Assembly (NCBI GenBank): GCA_900552525.1
Contig: UNSK01000072.1
Location: 1-7,038 of the forward strand
Reading direction: 5' to 3'
Length of the DNA stretch: 7,038 nt
DNA from: Candidatus Gastranaerophilales bacterium
GTDB lineage: Bacteria > Cyanobacteriota > Vampirovibrionia > Gastranaerophilales > Gastranaerophilaceae
The translations under genes and the position numbers were made by a program. Positions 1-7,035 of the stretch are shown here, piece by piece. Each line of letters starts with the position of its first letter. The first letter of the stretch is position 1. The notes below the pieces were generated by a model. The model worked only from the letters and a program-made list of their open reading frames with translations, did not search any database and was not told the DNA's origin.

Positions 1-31
1 AGCGCCGGTTGAAAACCGGCGCTTTTCTTTT
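1..31 (+). terminator. Intrinsic terminator of an upstream plus-strand gene
   Basis: A GC-rich perfect hairpin opens the window. Bases 1-9 pair with 15-23 around a five-base loop (TGAAA), and the stem runs directly into TTTTCTTTT. This is the standard shape of a rho-independent terminator read on the plus strand. The gene it serves lies outside the window. Whether it also works on the minus strand cannot be judged, because the bases before position 1 are not visible. The next gene starts only 38 bases later. Confidence 0.9.
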
Positions 32-68
32 ACTAGCAAAAAATATTTTTACAGGTTTTTAAAAAGGT

Positions 69-695
69 ATGATTAATAATATTTCATATCTTACAGGTAT
101 CATCCAACCGCAAAATTTACATCAGCGTAAAAATATATCCTTTGGGCAGAATATCCAGACGCTTACTCATACCAACATAGGCAGCTGTCTTGAGGGATAC
201 ATCGGGAAAATCAGAGTTCGTAAAACGGATGGCGAAGTTTACCTTAATGTTTTCAAAAAATATATCGGTAGAGATGCTGAAAACTATGTTATCCAGAATG
301 ATAAGAATGAAGCTGTCGGCAGCATAAATGTATTTATAAGAAAATCTCAGCCTAATCCGTGGGACAAAACAGACCCTAGCCATGTTTTTGTTGATGAATT
401 AAGAAATTTTTCAAAGCCGGATACACCTTATCATAACCCAAAACTAGAATACTTTAAGGATATCGGCACTCGCTTGCTTCAAATTGCTCAGAGGAGAAGT
501 GATGAGGCAAATTGCTGCGGGAATATAAAACTTATTTCAAAAGGTGAGTCTTTGAACTGGTACAAAAATGTGATAGGAATGCGTCAAGAATTTCCACCTA
601 TTCCGGGTATGAAGTTTCAGATACATAATCCTAATCAACTTTACCTGCCTCCCGAAGCAAAAGAACCGTTATCCAGACTACAGGGCGGATTATAA
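69..695 (+). CDS. GNAT-fold-like protein with lineage-type N-terminal extension
   Basis: No named family is recognised. Residues 1-30 are polar and Asn/Gln-rich and end in NISFGQN (22-28). The rest resembles a GCN5-related N-acetyltransferase (GNAT): a beta hairpin with a turn at about 73-92 (NDKNEAVGSINVF), a strand at 104-113 (HVFVDELRN), a motif-A-like strand end and helix at 128-147 (DIGTRLLQIAQRR), a strand at 151-157 (NIKLIS) and a motif-B-like segment at 159-171 (SLNWYKNVIGM, compare A-x-x-F-Y-x-x-L-G-F). The usual acetyl-CoA loop Q/R-x-x-G-x-G is imperfect: Tyr128 and Asp131 replace the basic/polar residue and the first Gly, while Gly133 remains. Acetyl-CoA binding and activity are therefore uncertain. 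No signal peptide or membrane segment is seen. The start has a weak ribosome site: AGG sits only one base from ATG and CAGG lies 13 bases upstream. It is kept because the N-terminal motif is in frame and no better start follows nearby. The stop abuts that of wecA. Confidence 0.8.
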   Translation: MINNISYLTGIIQPQNLHQRKNISFGQNIQTLTHTNIGSCLEGYIGKIRVRKTDGEVYLNVFKKYIGRDAENYVIQNDKNEAVGSINVFIRKSQPNPWDKTDPSHVFVDELRNFSKPDTPYHNPKLEYFKDIGTRLLQIAQRRSDEANCCGNIKLISKGESLNWYKNVIGMRQEFPPIPGMKFQIHNPNQLYLPPEAKEPLSRLQGGL

Positions 696-1766
696 TTATT
701 CTTCAGGGTGCTCATGAGGTTCAATTGCCTGAGGTTTTGTCATTACGCTGACAAGGCTTAGAACAACCATTATTAAAATAAGTACGGCAATATATATGAA
801 ATAATTTTTTAGCGTTCCTGTAAAGTATGTTGCTAAAGCGCCTCCAACAATGGCAACAGAAGTTAAAATCGCAACAGTTTTCTTTTGTGAGAACCCGGCT
901 TTTAGGAGTTTATGGTGAATGTGTTCTGCATCAGCAACAAATGGTGATTTACCCTTCATAATTCTTCTAAGACTAGAGTATGTAATATCCATAATCGGTA
1001 CTGCAAGAACAAGGAATGGCAGAAGCACCGCGAGCGCTGCACCTTTCATAACACCTGCGATAGATAATGTCGCAAGTAAAAAACCGGAGAATAAAGCTCC
1101 GGAATCTCCCATAAATATTTTTGCCGGATTGAAGTTAAAAGTAAGAAAAGCAAGCATTGAACCGGCAAGTATAAACGCAATAAGAGCTGTTATTGGCTGT
1201 GCCGGACTTACTGCAACTGCAATAAGAGCCAATGTTATTGAACTTACTGTAATTACAGAGCCAGCAAGTCCGTCAACGCCGTCTATAAAGTTAACCGCGT
1301 TAGAAATTCCTACAATCCATAAAAGAGTTATTGGATAAGAAAATATTCCCAGATGGATAACTCCCCCAAAAGGATTGAAGATTGTATCAATTTGTACCCC
1401 CAAAAGGTAAACAATTGTAGCAATAGAAAGCTGTATTACAAGTTTAAATTTAGCATCAAGGTTATAAATATCATCAACCAGCCCGAGCAGGAACATTAAC
1501 GACCCGCCGAGCAAAATCCCTGAAAGCAGGCTCCCATATGGATAATAGCTCAATAATACAAGGAATAAGAATGTTAACATTGCACTTGACCAGATAGCAA
1601 CACCGCCGAGTCTTGATATTGGCAGTTTGTGAATTTTTCTTTCGTTAGGAAGGTCAACAAGTCCTTCTTTTTGCGAAAATTCAATTACAAACGGTACGAT
1701 AAATACACCTATGAGGTATGAAATAAATGCTCCTATTATATGTGCCTGTGTTAACTTGATTATCAT
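696..1766 (-). CDS. wecA: Undecaprenyl-phosphate GlcNAc-1-phosphate transferase, WecA/TagO type (glycosyltransferase 4 family)
   Basis: This integral membrane enzyme transfers a sugar-1-phosphate (usually GlcNAc-1-P from its UDP form) to undecaprenyl phosphate, the first step of O-antigen, teichoic-acid-like or other surface glycan synthesis. The 356-residue length is normal. Family motifs seen in order are the early cytosolic loop RKIHKLPISRLGG (43-55), the Mg-binding Asp pair Asp98-Asp99 in GLVDD, NAVNFIDGVDGLAG (156-169) with Asp162 and Asp165, MGDSG (219-223), and the HIHH motif (282-285). That His motif in the last large loop favours WecA/TagO over MraY, which makes lipid I. About eleven hydrophobic helices can be drawn, for example 8-29, 52-73, 76-96, 169-187, 190-210, 243-260, 297-313 and 321-341. 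The tail (344-356) is acidic and His-containing. It follows glyA by 14 bases and is probably co-transcribed. The exact sugar cannot be read from sequence. Confidence 0.93.
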   Translation of the reverse strand: MIIKLTQAHIIGAFISYLIGVFIVPFVIEFSQKEGLVDLPNERKIHKLPISRLGGVAIWSSAMLTFLFLVLLSYYPYGSLLSGILLGGSLMFLLGLVDDIYNLDAKFKLVIQLSIATIVYLLGVQIDTIFNPFGGVIHLGIFSYPITLLWIVGISNAVNFIDGVDGLAGSVITVSSITLALIAVAVSPAQPITALIAFILAGSMLAFLTFNFNPAKIFMGDSGALFSGFLLATLSIAGVMKGAALAVLLPFLVLAVPIMDITYSSLRRIMKGKSPFVADAEHIHHKLLKAGFSQKKTVAILTSVAIVGGALATYFTGTLKNYFIYIAVLILIMVVLSLVSVMTKPQAIEPHEHPEE

Positions 1767-1777
1767 AATATTATTAT

Positions 1778-1782
1778 TCCTT
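1778..1782 (-). promoter_or_regulatory. wecA ribosome binding site overlapping the glyA stop codon
   Basis: On the minus strand the glyA stop TAA runs straight into GGA, making AAGGA 11 bases before the wecA ATG. The Shine-Dalgarno core thus contains two bases of the upstream stop codon. Ribosomes finishing glyA would cover this site, so translational coupling of wecA to glyA is plausible (inference). The spacing is a little long. Confidence 0.6.
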
Positions 1783-3016
1783 AGTACAACGGATATTTTT
1801 CACAAAGTTTTAGAGAAGCTTTTTTGAGTTCAGCCAGTACTTCTTCGTTGTCAGAATTTTTAATGGCTTCTGCTATAATTCTTGCAACTTCTCTCATATC
1901 TTCTTCTACAAAACCTCTCGTAGTCATTGCTGCAGCACCCAATCTTATACCGCTTGTGACAAAAGGACTCTGAGGGTCATTAGGAACTGTATTTTTGTTT
2001 GCAGTAATACCAACTCTTTCAAGAACATTAGCCATATCTTTACCGGTCTTACCTGTTTTTCTCAAGTCCAGAGTCATTAAGTGATTTTCTGTCATACCAC
2101 CCACAATGTCCATACCGGCATCTAGTAAACCTTGAGCCAGAGCAGCAGCATTTTTAACAATTTGTTTTGCATATTCTTTAAACTCCGGAGAAAGAGCTTC
2201 TTTTAGAGCGACAGCCTTCCCAGCAATAATATGCTCCAGAGGTCCGCCCTGAATGCCTGGAAATACGGCTTTATCGATAGCAGCAGCGTATTGTTCATCA
2301 CACATAATAATTCCGCCTCTAGGGCCTCTAAGTGTTTTGTGTGTTGTTGTTGTAACTATTTGGGCGTAACCAGCAGGTGACGGATGAACGCCGCCTGCAA
2401 CAAGACCTGCAATGTGTGCAATATCTGCTAAAAGTACAGCTCCGACTTCATCAGCAATTTCTCTGAATTTTTTGAAATCAATAATCTTAGAATAGTTGCT
2501 TGCGCCGCAAATTATTAATTTAGGTTTATGTTCGAGCGCCATTTTGCGAACATCGTCATAATCAATATTGCCGTTTTCGTCAACGCCGTAGCTTTTTACG
2601 TTAAAATACATACCGGAAAAATTAACCGGTGACCCGTGGCTTAAGTGTCCGCCGTTAGATAAATCCATGCCGAGAACATTATCTCCGCATTTCAGAAGTG
2701 CTGCAAAAACAGCCATATTTGCCTGAGCACCGGAGTGGGGCTGAACATTTGCGTGATCCATGTGAAAGAGTTCGCAGGCTCTTTTTTGAGCAAGCTCTTC
2801 TATTTTATCAATAACTTCACAGCCGTTGTAGTAACGTTTGTGAGGTTTTCCTTCTGCATATTTATTTGTAAGAACGCTTCCGCAAGCCTGCATTACAGCC
2901 GGAGAGGTAAAGTTTTCACTTGCTATAAGCTCTATGGTTGTCTGCTGTCTTTTGAGTTCTTCTTCAATATAATTTGCAACATCAATATCAGCTGCTTTAA
3001 CTTTGTCTAAATTCAT
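1781..3016 (-). CDS. glyA: Serine hydroxymethyltransferase
   Basis: This cytosolic PLP enzyme interconverts serine plus tetrahydrofolate with glycine plus 5,10-methylene-tetrahydrofolate, the main source of one-carbon units. The 411 residues fit the bacterial family. Visible hallmarks are [12 protein letters not shown] (28-39), [13 protein letters not shown] (51-63) with Tyr53, Glu55, Tyr62 and Tyr63, QPHSGAQAN (92-100), [14 protein letters not shown] (122-135), [13 protein letters not shown] (197-209) with the PLP-ring Asp198 and His201, [14 protein letters not shown] (222-235) with the Schiff-base Lys227, and SGIR (355-358) with carboxylate-binding Arg358. One oddity is residues 360-363, which read GAAA where the family usually has GTPA. 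The start is set by a near-perfect Shine-Dalgarno site five bases upstream. It is the first gene of a two-gene unit with wecA and is divergent from the kinase-like gene. Confidence 0.98.
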   Translation of the reverse strand: MNLDKVKAADIDVANYIEEELKRQQTTIELIASENFTSPAVMQACGSVLTNKYAEGKPHKRYYNGCEVIDKIEELAQKRACELFHMDHANVQPHSGAQANMAVFAALLKCGDNVLGMDLSNGGHLSHGSPVNFSGMYFNVKSYGVDENGNIDYDDVRKMALEHKPKLIICGASNYSKIIDFKKFREIADEVGAVLLADIAHIAGLVAGGVHPSPAGYAQIVTTTTHKTLRGPRGGIIMCDEQYAAAIDKAVFPGIQGGPLEHIIAGKAVALKEALSPEFKEYAKQIVKNAAALAQGLLDAGMDIVGGMTENHLMTLDLRKTGKTGKDMANVLERVGITANKNTVPNDPQSPFVTSGIRLGAAAMTTRGFVEEDMREVARIIAEAIKNSDNEEVLAELKKASLKLCEKYPLY

Positions 3017-3021
3017 ATCCC

Positions 3022-3028
3022 CCTCCTT
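3022..3028 (-). promoter_or_regulatory. Strong ribosome binding site of glyA
   Basis: Read on the minus strand the bases are AAGGAGG, the full anti-16S complement, five bases before the glyA ATG. It is the strongest ribosome site in the window and fixes the glyA start. Confidence 0.9.
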
Positions 3029-3050
3029 ACAAGCTTATACTATGTTTTAA

Positions 3051-3079
3051 ATTATAAGTGAAAATAAAACATAAGTAAA
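3051..3079 (-). promoter_or_regulatory. Sigma-70-type promoter of the glyA-wecA unit
   Basis: On the minus strand a perfect -10 box TATAAT (3051-3056) is preceded by TTTACT (3074-3079; four of six match TTGACA) with an optimal 17-base spacer. Transcription would start near 3044, giving a leader of about 27 bases that contains the glyA Shine-Dalgarno site and no room for a riboswitch. The short leader and the absence of another promoter before wecA support a shared transcript. Confidence 0.7.
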
Positions 3080-3082
3080 TAT

Positions 3083-3108
3083 TTGTAACTTTTAATTGTA
3101 GTTGTAAC
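3083..3108. repeat. Short direct repeat TTGTAAC in the glyA/kinase-like divergent spacer
   Basis: TTGTAAC occurs at 3083-3089 and again at 3102-3108, 19 bases apart start to start. The second copy extends to TTGTAACAA (3102-3110), which is an inverted repeat of TTGT and ACAA around one base. The pair lies just upstream of the glyA -35 box and upstream of the plus-strand gene, where an operator would be expected. In such an AT-rich spacer chance is also a fair explanation. No known operator is recognised. Confidence 0.3.
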
Positions 3109-3140
3109 AATTTTTATTTTTACCGGTTTTATAGTAAATC

Positions 3141-3145
3141 AGGAG
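3141..3145 (+). promoter_or_regulatory. Ribosome binding site of the kinase-like gene
   Basis: AGGAG lies seven bases before the ATG at 3153, an ideal distance. It fixes the start that includes the Asn-rich N-terminal extension and so shows that the extension is translated. Confidence 0.85.
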
Positions 3146-3152
3146 AACGATT

Positions 3153-4376
3153 ATGAAAATACAAGCAATAAAATCATATAATTATACACAAAATAGATTA
3201 CGTAATAATTCCGGAACAAGCACTCCGGTATCAAATAATGAAAACGCGAAATCCCCTATATATATATATCCAGCCTCATATGCAAACATAAATTTTCGTG
3301 GGAACTCGATGTCAAAATTGTGGGCAGATTACGATTGGTTTATACGTCATGACAATACTCCTGCAATTTTCTCTTTTCTGAAAATAAAAGAAGCTCCAGA
3401 GGTTATGGAAAAGTTTTTGAATGCAATTTTGGAAACATCTGACAGGAGCAAAGAGTTATTTACCAGTATTGTTAATAATCCGCGAAATTCGCTGGAAATT
3501 TCTGAGAAATTAGCTCAGGTTTTACCGGCAAACTCTCCAAACCTGCTTCCGTTTCTTATAAACAGTCCATACAATAAAGGTTATGCAAAATTTATTGATG
3601 GCAAATTTAATGAGGCACATTCTCTTGAAGATTTACTAAAGATTAGACCGGATTGGCGGGGTGAAGTATTGATAAAAAAATATGAAGCTTTAAAGGGAAA
3701 TAGAAATCTGGAAATTGGAAATATTCCAAAAGAGATTCCGTCATCTGATTTGACACAAATTGTTGATTATTTAAGCAAGCAGATGGAATATGGCGTAAAA
3801 AACAAGAAAAAAATAGAGAGTCTGACAATAGGTTATCGAAAATATGATTTTGCTTATTTTACCGAAGGAAAGTCTGATAAAAATGTTTTTGGATTATTTA
3901 CTCCGGAGGGAAAGAAATATGTTTTAAAAATGAGTACTCCTGAGCGCAGAAGCCTGGATAATCCTTTTGCTCTAGGAACGCTTGCAAAGATAGATTCTTA
4001 TCTTACATATAATAGAAGCAGAAATTCAGCACCGTTATGTTACTATAACCATGAAAAGAATTTTTCTATATACAAATATATAGAACATATTCAAACACCT
4101 GATTGTCAGCATGATTTAACTAAAGTTGCAAAGAATATGCCAGACTTTTATGCTTTAGGCTTAACCTATAATGATACCGTTGGTAATAAAAATTTCTTCC
4201 TTTTAAACAATGAATCAAACGCCGATTTAGTCAAAACAGTAGGTTTTCAGGAAGGGGTTAACAGAGGTGAATGGGTATCTGTAGATAATGACCACGTTAC
4301 ATATGCTAATAGGATGCAGCCGATGTTAACAAAGTATCATTCTTATTTGCCAAATGTAATGCAAATGTGTGTATAA
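3153..4376 (+). CDS. Uncharacterised protein with kinase-like C-terminal half and lineage-type N-terminal extension
   Basis: This 407-residue protein is not assigned to a named family. Residues 1-51 are a low-complexity Asn/Ser/Tyr stretch ending in NINFRGN (45-51). Residues 70-225 look mainly helical. The C-terminal half resembles a divergent protein-kinase or aminoglycoside-kinase-type fold: two strands around a turn at 244-260 (VFGLFTPEGKKYVLKM) with Lys259 in the place of the ATP-binding VxK lysine, a helix at about 272-287, a strand and hinge-like NFSIYKYIEH (303-312), a catalytic-loop-like segment YNDTVGNKNFFLL (339-351) with Asp341 and Asn345 or Asn347, and VSVDND (375-380) with Asp378 or Asp380 at the metal-binding position. 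The glycine-rich loop is poor and HRD is not intact, so it may be inactive or may not be a kinase. No signal peptide or membrane helix is apparent. The start has a good ribosome site. It is divergent from glyA and converges on clpB. Confidence 0.85.
   Translation: MKIQAIKSYNYTQNRLRNNSGTSTPVSNNENAKSPIYIYPASYANINFRGNSMSKLWADYDWFIRHDNTPAIFSFLKIKEAPEVMEKFLNAILETSDRSKELFTSIVNNPRNSLEISEKLAQVLPANSPNLLPFLINSPYNKGYAKFIDGKFNEAHSLEDLLKIRPDWRGEVLIKKYEALKGNRNLEIGNIPKEIPSSDLTQIVDYLSKQMEYGVKNKKKIESLTIGYRKYDFAYFTEGKSDKNVFGLFTPEGKKYVLKMSTPERRSLDNPFALGTLAKIDSYLTYNRSRNSAPLCYYNHEKNFSIYKYIEHIQTPDCQHDLTKVAKNMPDFYALGLTYNDTVGNKNFFLLNNESNADLVKTVGFQEGVNRGEWVSVDNDHVTYANRMQPMLTKYHSYLPNVMQMCV
3257..3269 (+). repeat. TA dinucleotide run inside a coding region
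   Basis: Thirteen alternating T and A bases encode the Ile-Tyr-Ile-Tyr of residues 36-39 in the low-complexity N-terminal part of the kinase-like protein. Gain or loss of one unit would shift the frame, so slippage could in principle switch the gene off. Six repeats is short for a phase-variable tract. Confidence 0.5.
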
Positions 4377-4398
4377 AAAAGAGGGCTTTTAAGCCCTC
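4375..4398 (-). terminator. Intrinsic terminator of clpB, overlapping its stop codon
   Basis: Read on the minus strand, GAGGGCT (4398-4392) pairs with AGCCCTC (4387-4381) around a four-base loop, followed at once by six T (4380-4375). The 5' arm holds the last two clpB sense codons and part of the stop codon TAA (4391-4389), so the hairpin starts before translation ends. On the plus strand the same hairpin is followed by TCAAAAAC, without a T run, so it should not end the converging transcript efficiently. The T run overlaps the stop codon of the opposite gene. Confidence 0.88.
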
Positions 4399-6983
4399 TC
4401 AAAAACAATTTCGTCATCTTTGACATCGATTTTAATCTTGTCGCCTTCAATGAATTTCTGTGATAATAACAATTTTGAAAGCGGATTTTCAACCATCTGT
4501 CTTATTACTCTCTTAAGCGGTCTAGCTCCGTAAATAGGGTTAAAACCTCGTCTTGCCAGGAGTTCTTTTGCATCGTCTGTGATTTCAAATGTAATATTTC
4601 TGTCCGCAAGAAGATTTTTCAAATGAGCCATCTGAATATCTACTATGGCTGACAGCTGCTGCATTGTAAGAGCCTTAAAGAAGATGGTTTCATCAACCCT
4701 GTTTAGAAATTCCGGTTTGAAACGTTCTCTCATAACTGCCATAACTTTTTCTTTTGTTTCGTCAAAATTACCGCCTGCATTATTAAGAGAATCTTCAAGT
4801 ATAATTTCACTTCCAATGTTGCTTGTCATAATTATAACAGTGTTTTTGAAGTCAACAGTTCTGCCCTTTGAGTCAGTCAAACGTCCGTCATCAAATATTT
4901 GAAGCATTAGATTGAAAACGTCAGGATGAGCCTTTTCGATTTCATCAAAAAGTACTACGGAATATGGCTTACGTCTAACTGCTTCTGTAAGCTGGCCGCC
5001 TTCTTCGTAACCTACATATCCCGGAGGAGCACCGACAAGCCTTGCTACGTTATGTTTTTCCATGTATTCGGACATATCAATTCTTATTATTGCATCTTCG
5101 TCATTAAACAAGAATTCAGCAAGAGTTTTGGCAAGTTCGGTTTTACCAACACCTGTTGGCCCTAGGAAAATAAATGTACCGATAGGGCGTTTTGGGTCTT
5201 TTAAACCTGAACGTGCACGTCTGATTGCGTCAGAAACTGTTTCAACAGCTTCATCCTGACCAATTAAACGTTTGTGAAGTACATCTTCCATTCTAAGAAG
5301 CTTTTGCATTTCACTTTCGACAAGTCTGTTAACAGGAATACCTGTCCATTTGCTTACGATTTGGGCAATATCATCCCCGTCAATTTCTTCTTTAAGAAGC
5401 TGGTTTTCTCCCTTTTCTTTACCTTGAATGGATTGAAGCTTCTTTTCTAATTCCATCAGCTTGCCGTACTTAAGTTCTGCAGCTGTCTGCAAATCAGTAT
5501 TACGTTCAGCTTCTGCAATTTTTGTTTTAACCTGATCGATTTCTTCTTTAATACCGGCTTCGCCTGTAATAGTATTTTTTTCAATTTCCCACTGGGCTTT
5601 GAGCTTTGAAATTTTACTTTCCAAATCATCAATCTCAGAAGTTAGTTTATCAATTTTTGCAATACATTCAGGGGAAGTTTCTTTTTTTAATGCTTCTCGT
5701 TCTATTTCAAGCTGAATTTTCTGCCTCAGCATAACATCAATTTCTTCCGGCATGGAGTCAATTTCTATTCGAAGAGCAGACGCAGCTTCGTCAATAAGGT
5801 CAATAGCTTTGTCTGGTAAAAACCTATCTGTAATATATCTGTCAGATAACTGGGCAGCTGCAATCAGAGCGCTGTCTAAAATTCTTACTCCGTGGTGAAC
5901 TTCGTACTTTTCTTTCAAACCTCTCAAGATTGAAATCGTATCTTCAACCGAAGGTTCATCAACCAGTACAGGCTGGAAACGACGTTCCAGAGCAGGGTCT
6001 TTTTCAATATACTTGCGGTATTCATTAATAGTAGTTGCACCGATTGTACGTAATTCACCTCTAGCAAGCATTGGTTTCAAAAGATTTCCTGCGTCCATTG
6101 AACCTTCTGTTGCGCCGGCCCCTACGACTGTATGCAATTCATCAATAAACATTACAATCTCGCCGTTTGATTCCTGTACCTCTTTGAGTACGGCTTTCAA
6201 TCGTTCTTCAAATTCTCCTCTGAACTTTGCACCTGCAACCAGCGCGCCTAAATCCAGAGATATAAGCTTAACTTCCTTCAAACTTTCAGGAACGTCGCCC
6301 CTAATTATTCTTTGGGCTAAACCTTCTACAATAGCAGTCTTACCAACTCCAGGTTCACCAATTAGGACAGGGTTATTTTTTGTTCTTCTGTTTAAGACCT
6401 GTATAATACGTCTGACTTCTTCGTCACGTCCTATTACAGGATCTAATTTACCCTTACGGGCTCTTTCTGTAAGGTCAGTTGAATATTTTTCAAGAGCCTT
6501 CATATTTTCTTCTGCGTTTTTATTATCCACTTTTTTATTACCTCTAATCTTTCTCATTGCGTTTAAGACAGTATTTGTGTCAACGCCGTGGCGTTTTAGC
6601 AGATCCTTGATAAAAGAATTATCAAGTTTTGTCATCGCAATTAAAATACATTCAATTCCGATAAAATCATCCTTTAAGCTTTCAGCTTCCTGTGTAGCTA
6701 TTTCAAGCAAGGTATTTGTATCACGCGATAAAAATACCTGCCCTCCGGCGCTTACTCCGGAAATAGTAGGGTATTCCTTAATCCTTGCAACGATTGCGTT
6801 AATAAAGTTTTGATTTAAGAGCTTTAACTCTTCTAAGTAATCCTTTGAAATTCCTTTGTCTTCAATCATTGCCATAACAATATGTTCAGGCTGAACCTCG
6901 GAATTTTTATAAAAATCCTTTTTCGCGTTTGCAGCAAATATAATTTCCTGCGAATAGTTTGTAAATTTTTCAAAATTAAGCAT
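4389..6983 (-). CDS. clpB: ClpB ATP-dependent protein disaggregase (Hsp100)
   Basis: This cytosolic hexameric AAA+ chaperone threads aggregated proteins through its pore and works with DnaK/DnaJ/GrpE. The 864 residues match the family (about 857 in E. coli). Domains in order are the Clp N-domain (1-145), AAA-1 with Walker A GEPGVGKT (209-216), Walker B MFIDE (278-282) and arginine-finger region LERRF (332-336), the coiled-coil middle domain (about 409-530) including W465 and the conserved [11 protein letters not shown] (497-507), AAA-2 with Walker A GPTGVGKT (608-615), Walker B VVLFDE (676-681), pore motif GYVG (655-658) and sensor-2 GARPLKR (819-825). The full-length middle domain and absence of a ClpP-binding loop point to ClpB rather than ClpC or ClpA. 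Pore loop 1 is KFRG (253-256) rather than the commoner KYRG. All ATPase motifs are intact. The gene is monocistronic here, with its own promoter element and terminator. Confidence 0.98.
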   Translation of the reverse strand: MLNFEKFTNYSQEIIFAANAKKDFYKNSEVQPEHIVMAMIEDKGISKDYLEELKLLNQNFINAIVARIKEYPTISGVSAGGQVFLSRDTNTLLEIATQEAESLKDDFIGIECILIAMTKLDNSFIKDLLKRHGVDTNTVLNAMRKIRGNKKVDNKNAEENMKALEKYSTDLTERARKGKLDPVIGRDEEVRRIIQVLNRRTKNNPVLIGEPGVGKTAIVEGLAQRIIRGDVPESLKEVKLISLDLGALVAGAKFRGEFEERLKAVLKEVQESNGEIVMFIDELHTVVGAGATEGSMDAGNLLKPMLARGELRTIGATTINEYRKYIEKDPALERRFQPVLVDEPSVEDTISILRGLKEKYEVHHGVRILDSALIAAAQLSDRYITDRFLPDKAIDLIDEAASALRIEIDSMPEEIDVMLRQKIQLEIEREALKKETSPECIAKIDKLTSEIDDLESKISKLKAQWEIEKNTITGEAGIKEEIDQVKTKIAEAERNTDLQTAAELKYGKLMELEKKLQSIQGKEKGENQLLKEEIDGDDIAQIVSKWTGIPVNRLVESEMQKLLRMEDVLHKRLIGQDEAVETVSDAIRRARSGLKDPKRPIGTFIFLGPTGVGKTELAKTLAEFLFNDEDAIIRIDMSEYMEKHNVARLVGAPPGYVGYEEGGQLTEAVRRKPYSVVLFDEIEKAHPDVFNLMLQIFDDGRLTDSKGRTVDFKNTVIIMTSNIGSEIILEDSLNNAGGNFDETKEKVMAVMRERFKPEFLNRVDETIFFKALTMQQLSAIVDIQMAHLKNLLADRNITFEITDDAKELLARRGFNPIYGARPLKRVIRQMVENPLSKLLLSQKFIEGDKIKIDVKDDEIVFERA

Positions 6984-6994
6984 ATAAATAATTA

Positions 6995-7009
6995 CTCCGT
7001 TTAATTATA
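6995..7009 (-). promoter_or_regulatory. clpB -10 box and ribosome binding site
   Basis: On the minus strand a perfect TATAAT (7009-7004) lies upstream of GGAG (6998-6995), which is 11 bases from the clpB ATG. At 17 bases upstream no good -35 is found; TTGATT (7035-7030) would need a 20-base spacer. The leader would be very short. No CIRCE element (TTAGCACTC-N9-GAGTGCTAA) and no sigma-32-type -10 (CCCCAT) is present in the visible bases, though the window ends at 7038. Confidence 0.5.
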
Positions 7010-7023
7010 TTTTAATGCTATTT

Positions 7024-7035
7024 TTGAAAAATCAA
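7024..7035. promoter_or_regulatory. Small inverted repeat upstream of the clpB -10 box
   Basis: TTGA-AAAA-TCAA forms a perfect four-base dyad just where a -35 box or an operator of clpB would sit. Its arms are short and the surroundings are AT-rich, so chance is likely. It is recorded because clpB genes are commonly under heat-shock repressor control. Confidence 0.25.

Noticed and set aside
117..383. Minus-strand open frame of 88 codons opposite the GNAT-like gene
   Set aside because: It is opposite a coding frame with coherent fold features and an N-terminal motif shared with another gene, and there is no ribosome site argument in its favour.
919..1338. Plus-strand open frame of 139 codons opposite wecA
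   Set aside because: It is antisense to the conserved core of wecA with no recognisable motifs, so it is a shadow frame.
3017..3050. Riboswitch or attenuator in front of glyA (glycine or folate sensing)
   Set aside because: The leader from the predicted start site is only about 27 bases, too short for an aptamer, and no terminator hairpin is present.
3130..3135. TATAGT as a -10 box for the plus-strand gene at 3153
   Set aside because: Transcription would begin near 3142, inside its own Shine-Dalgarno site (3141-3145), and there is no -35 at a normal distance. The true promoter of that gene is not identified.
4645..5259. Three plus-strand open frames of 65-85 codons opposite the clpB AAA-2 region
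   Set aside because: They are antisense to conserved clpB motifs, overlap one another and carry no domain signals.
6013..6813. Long plus-strand open frame of 266 codons opposite clpB
   Set aside because: It lies entirely antisense to intact, highly conserved clpB, has a Ser/Pro-rich composition typical of antisense frames, and has no family features.
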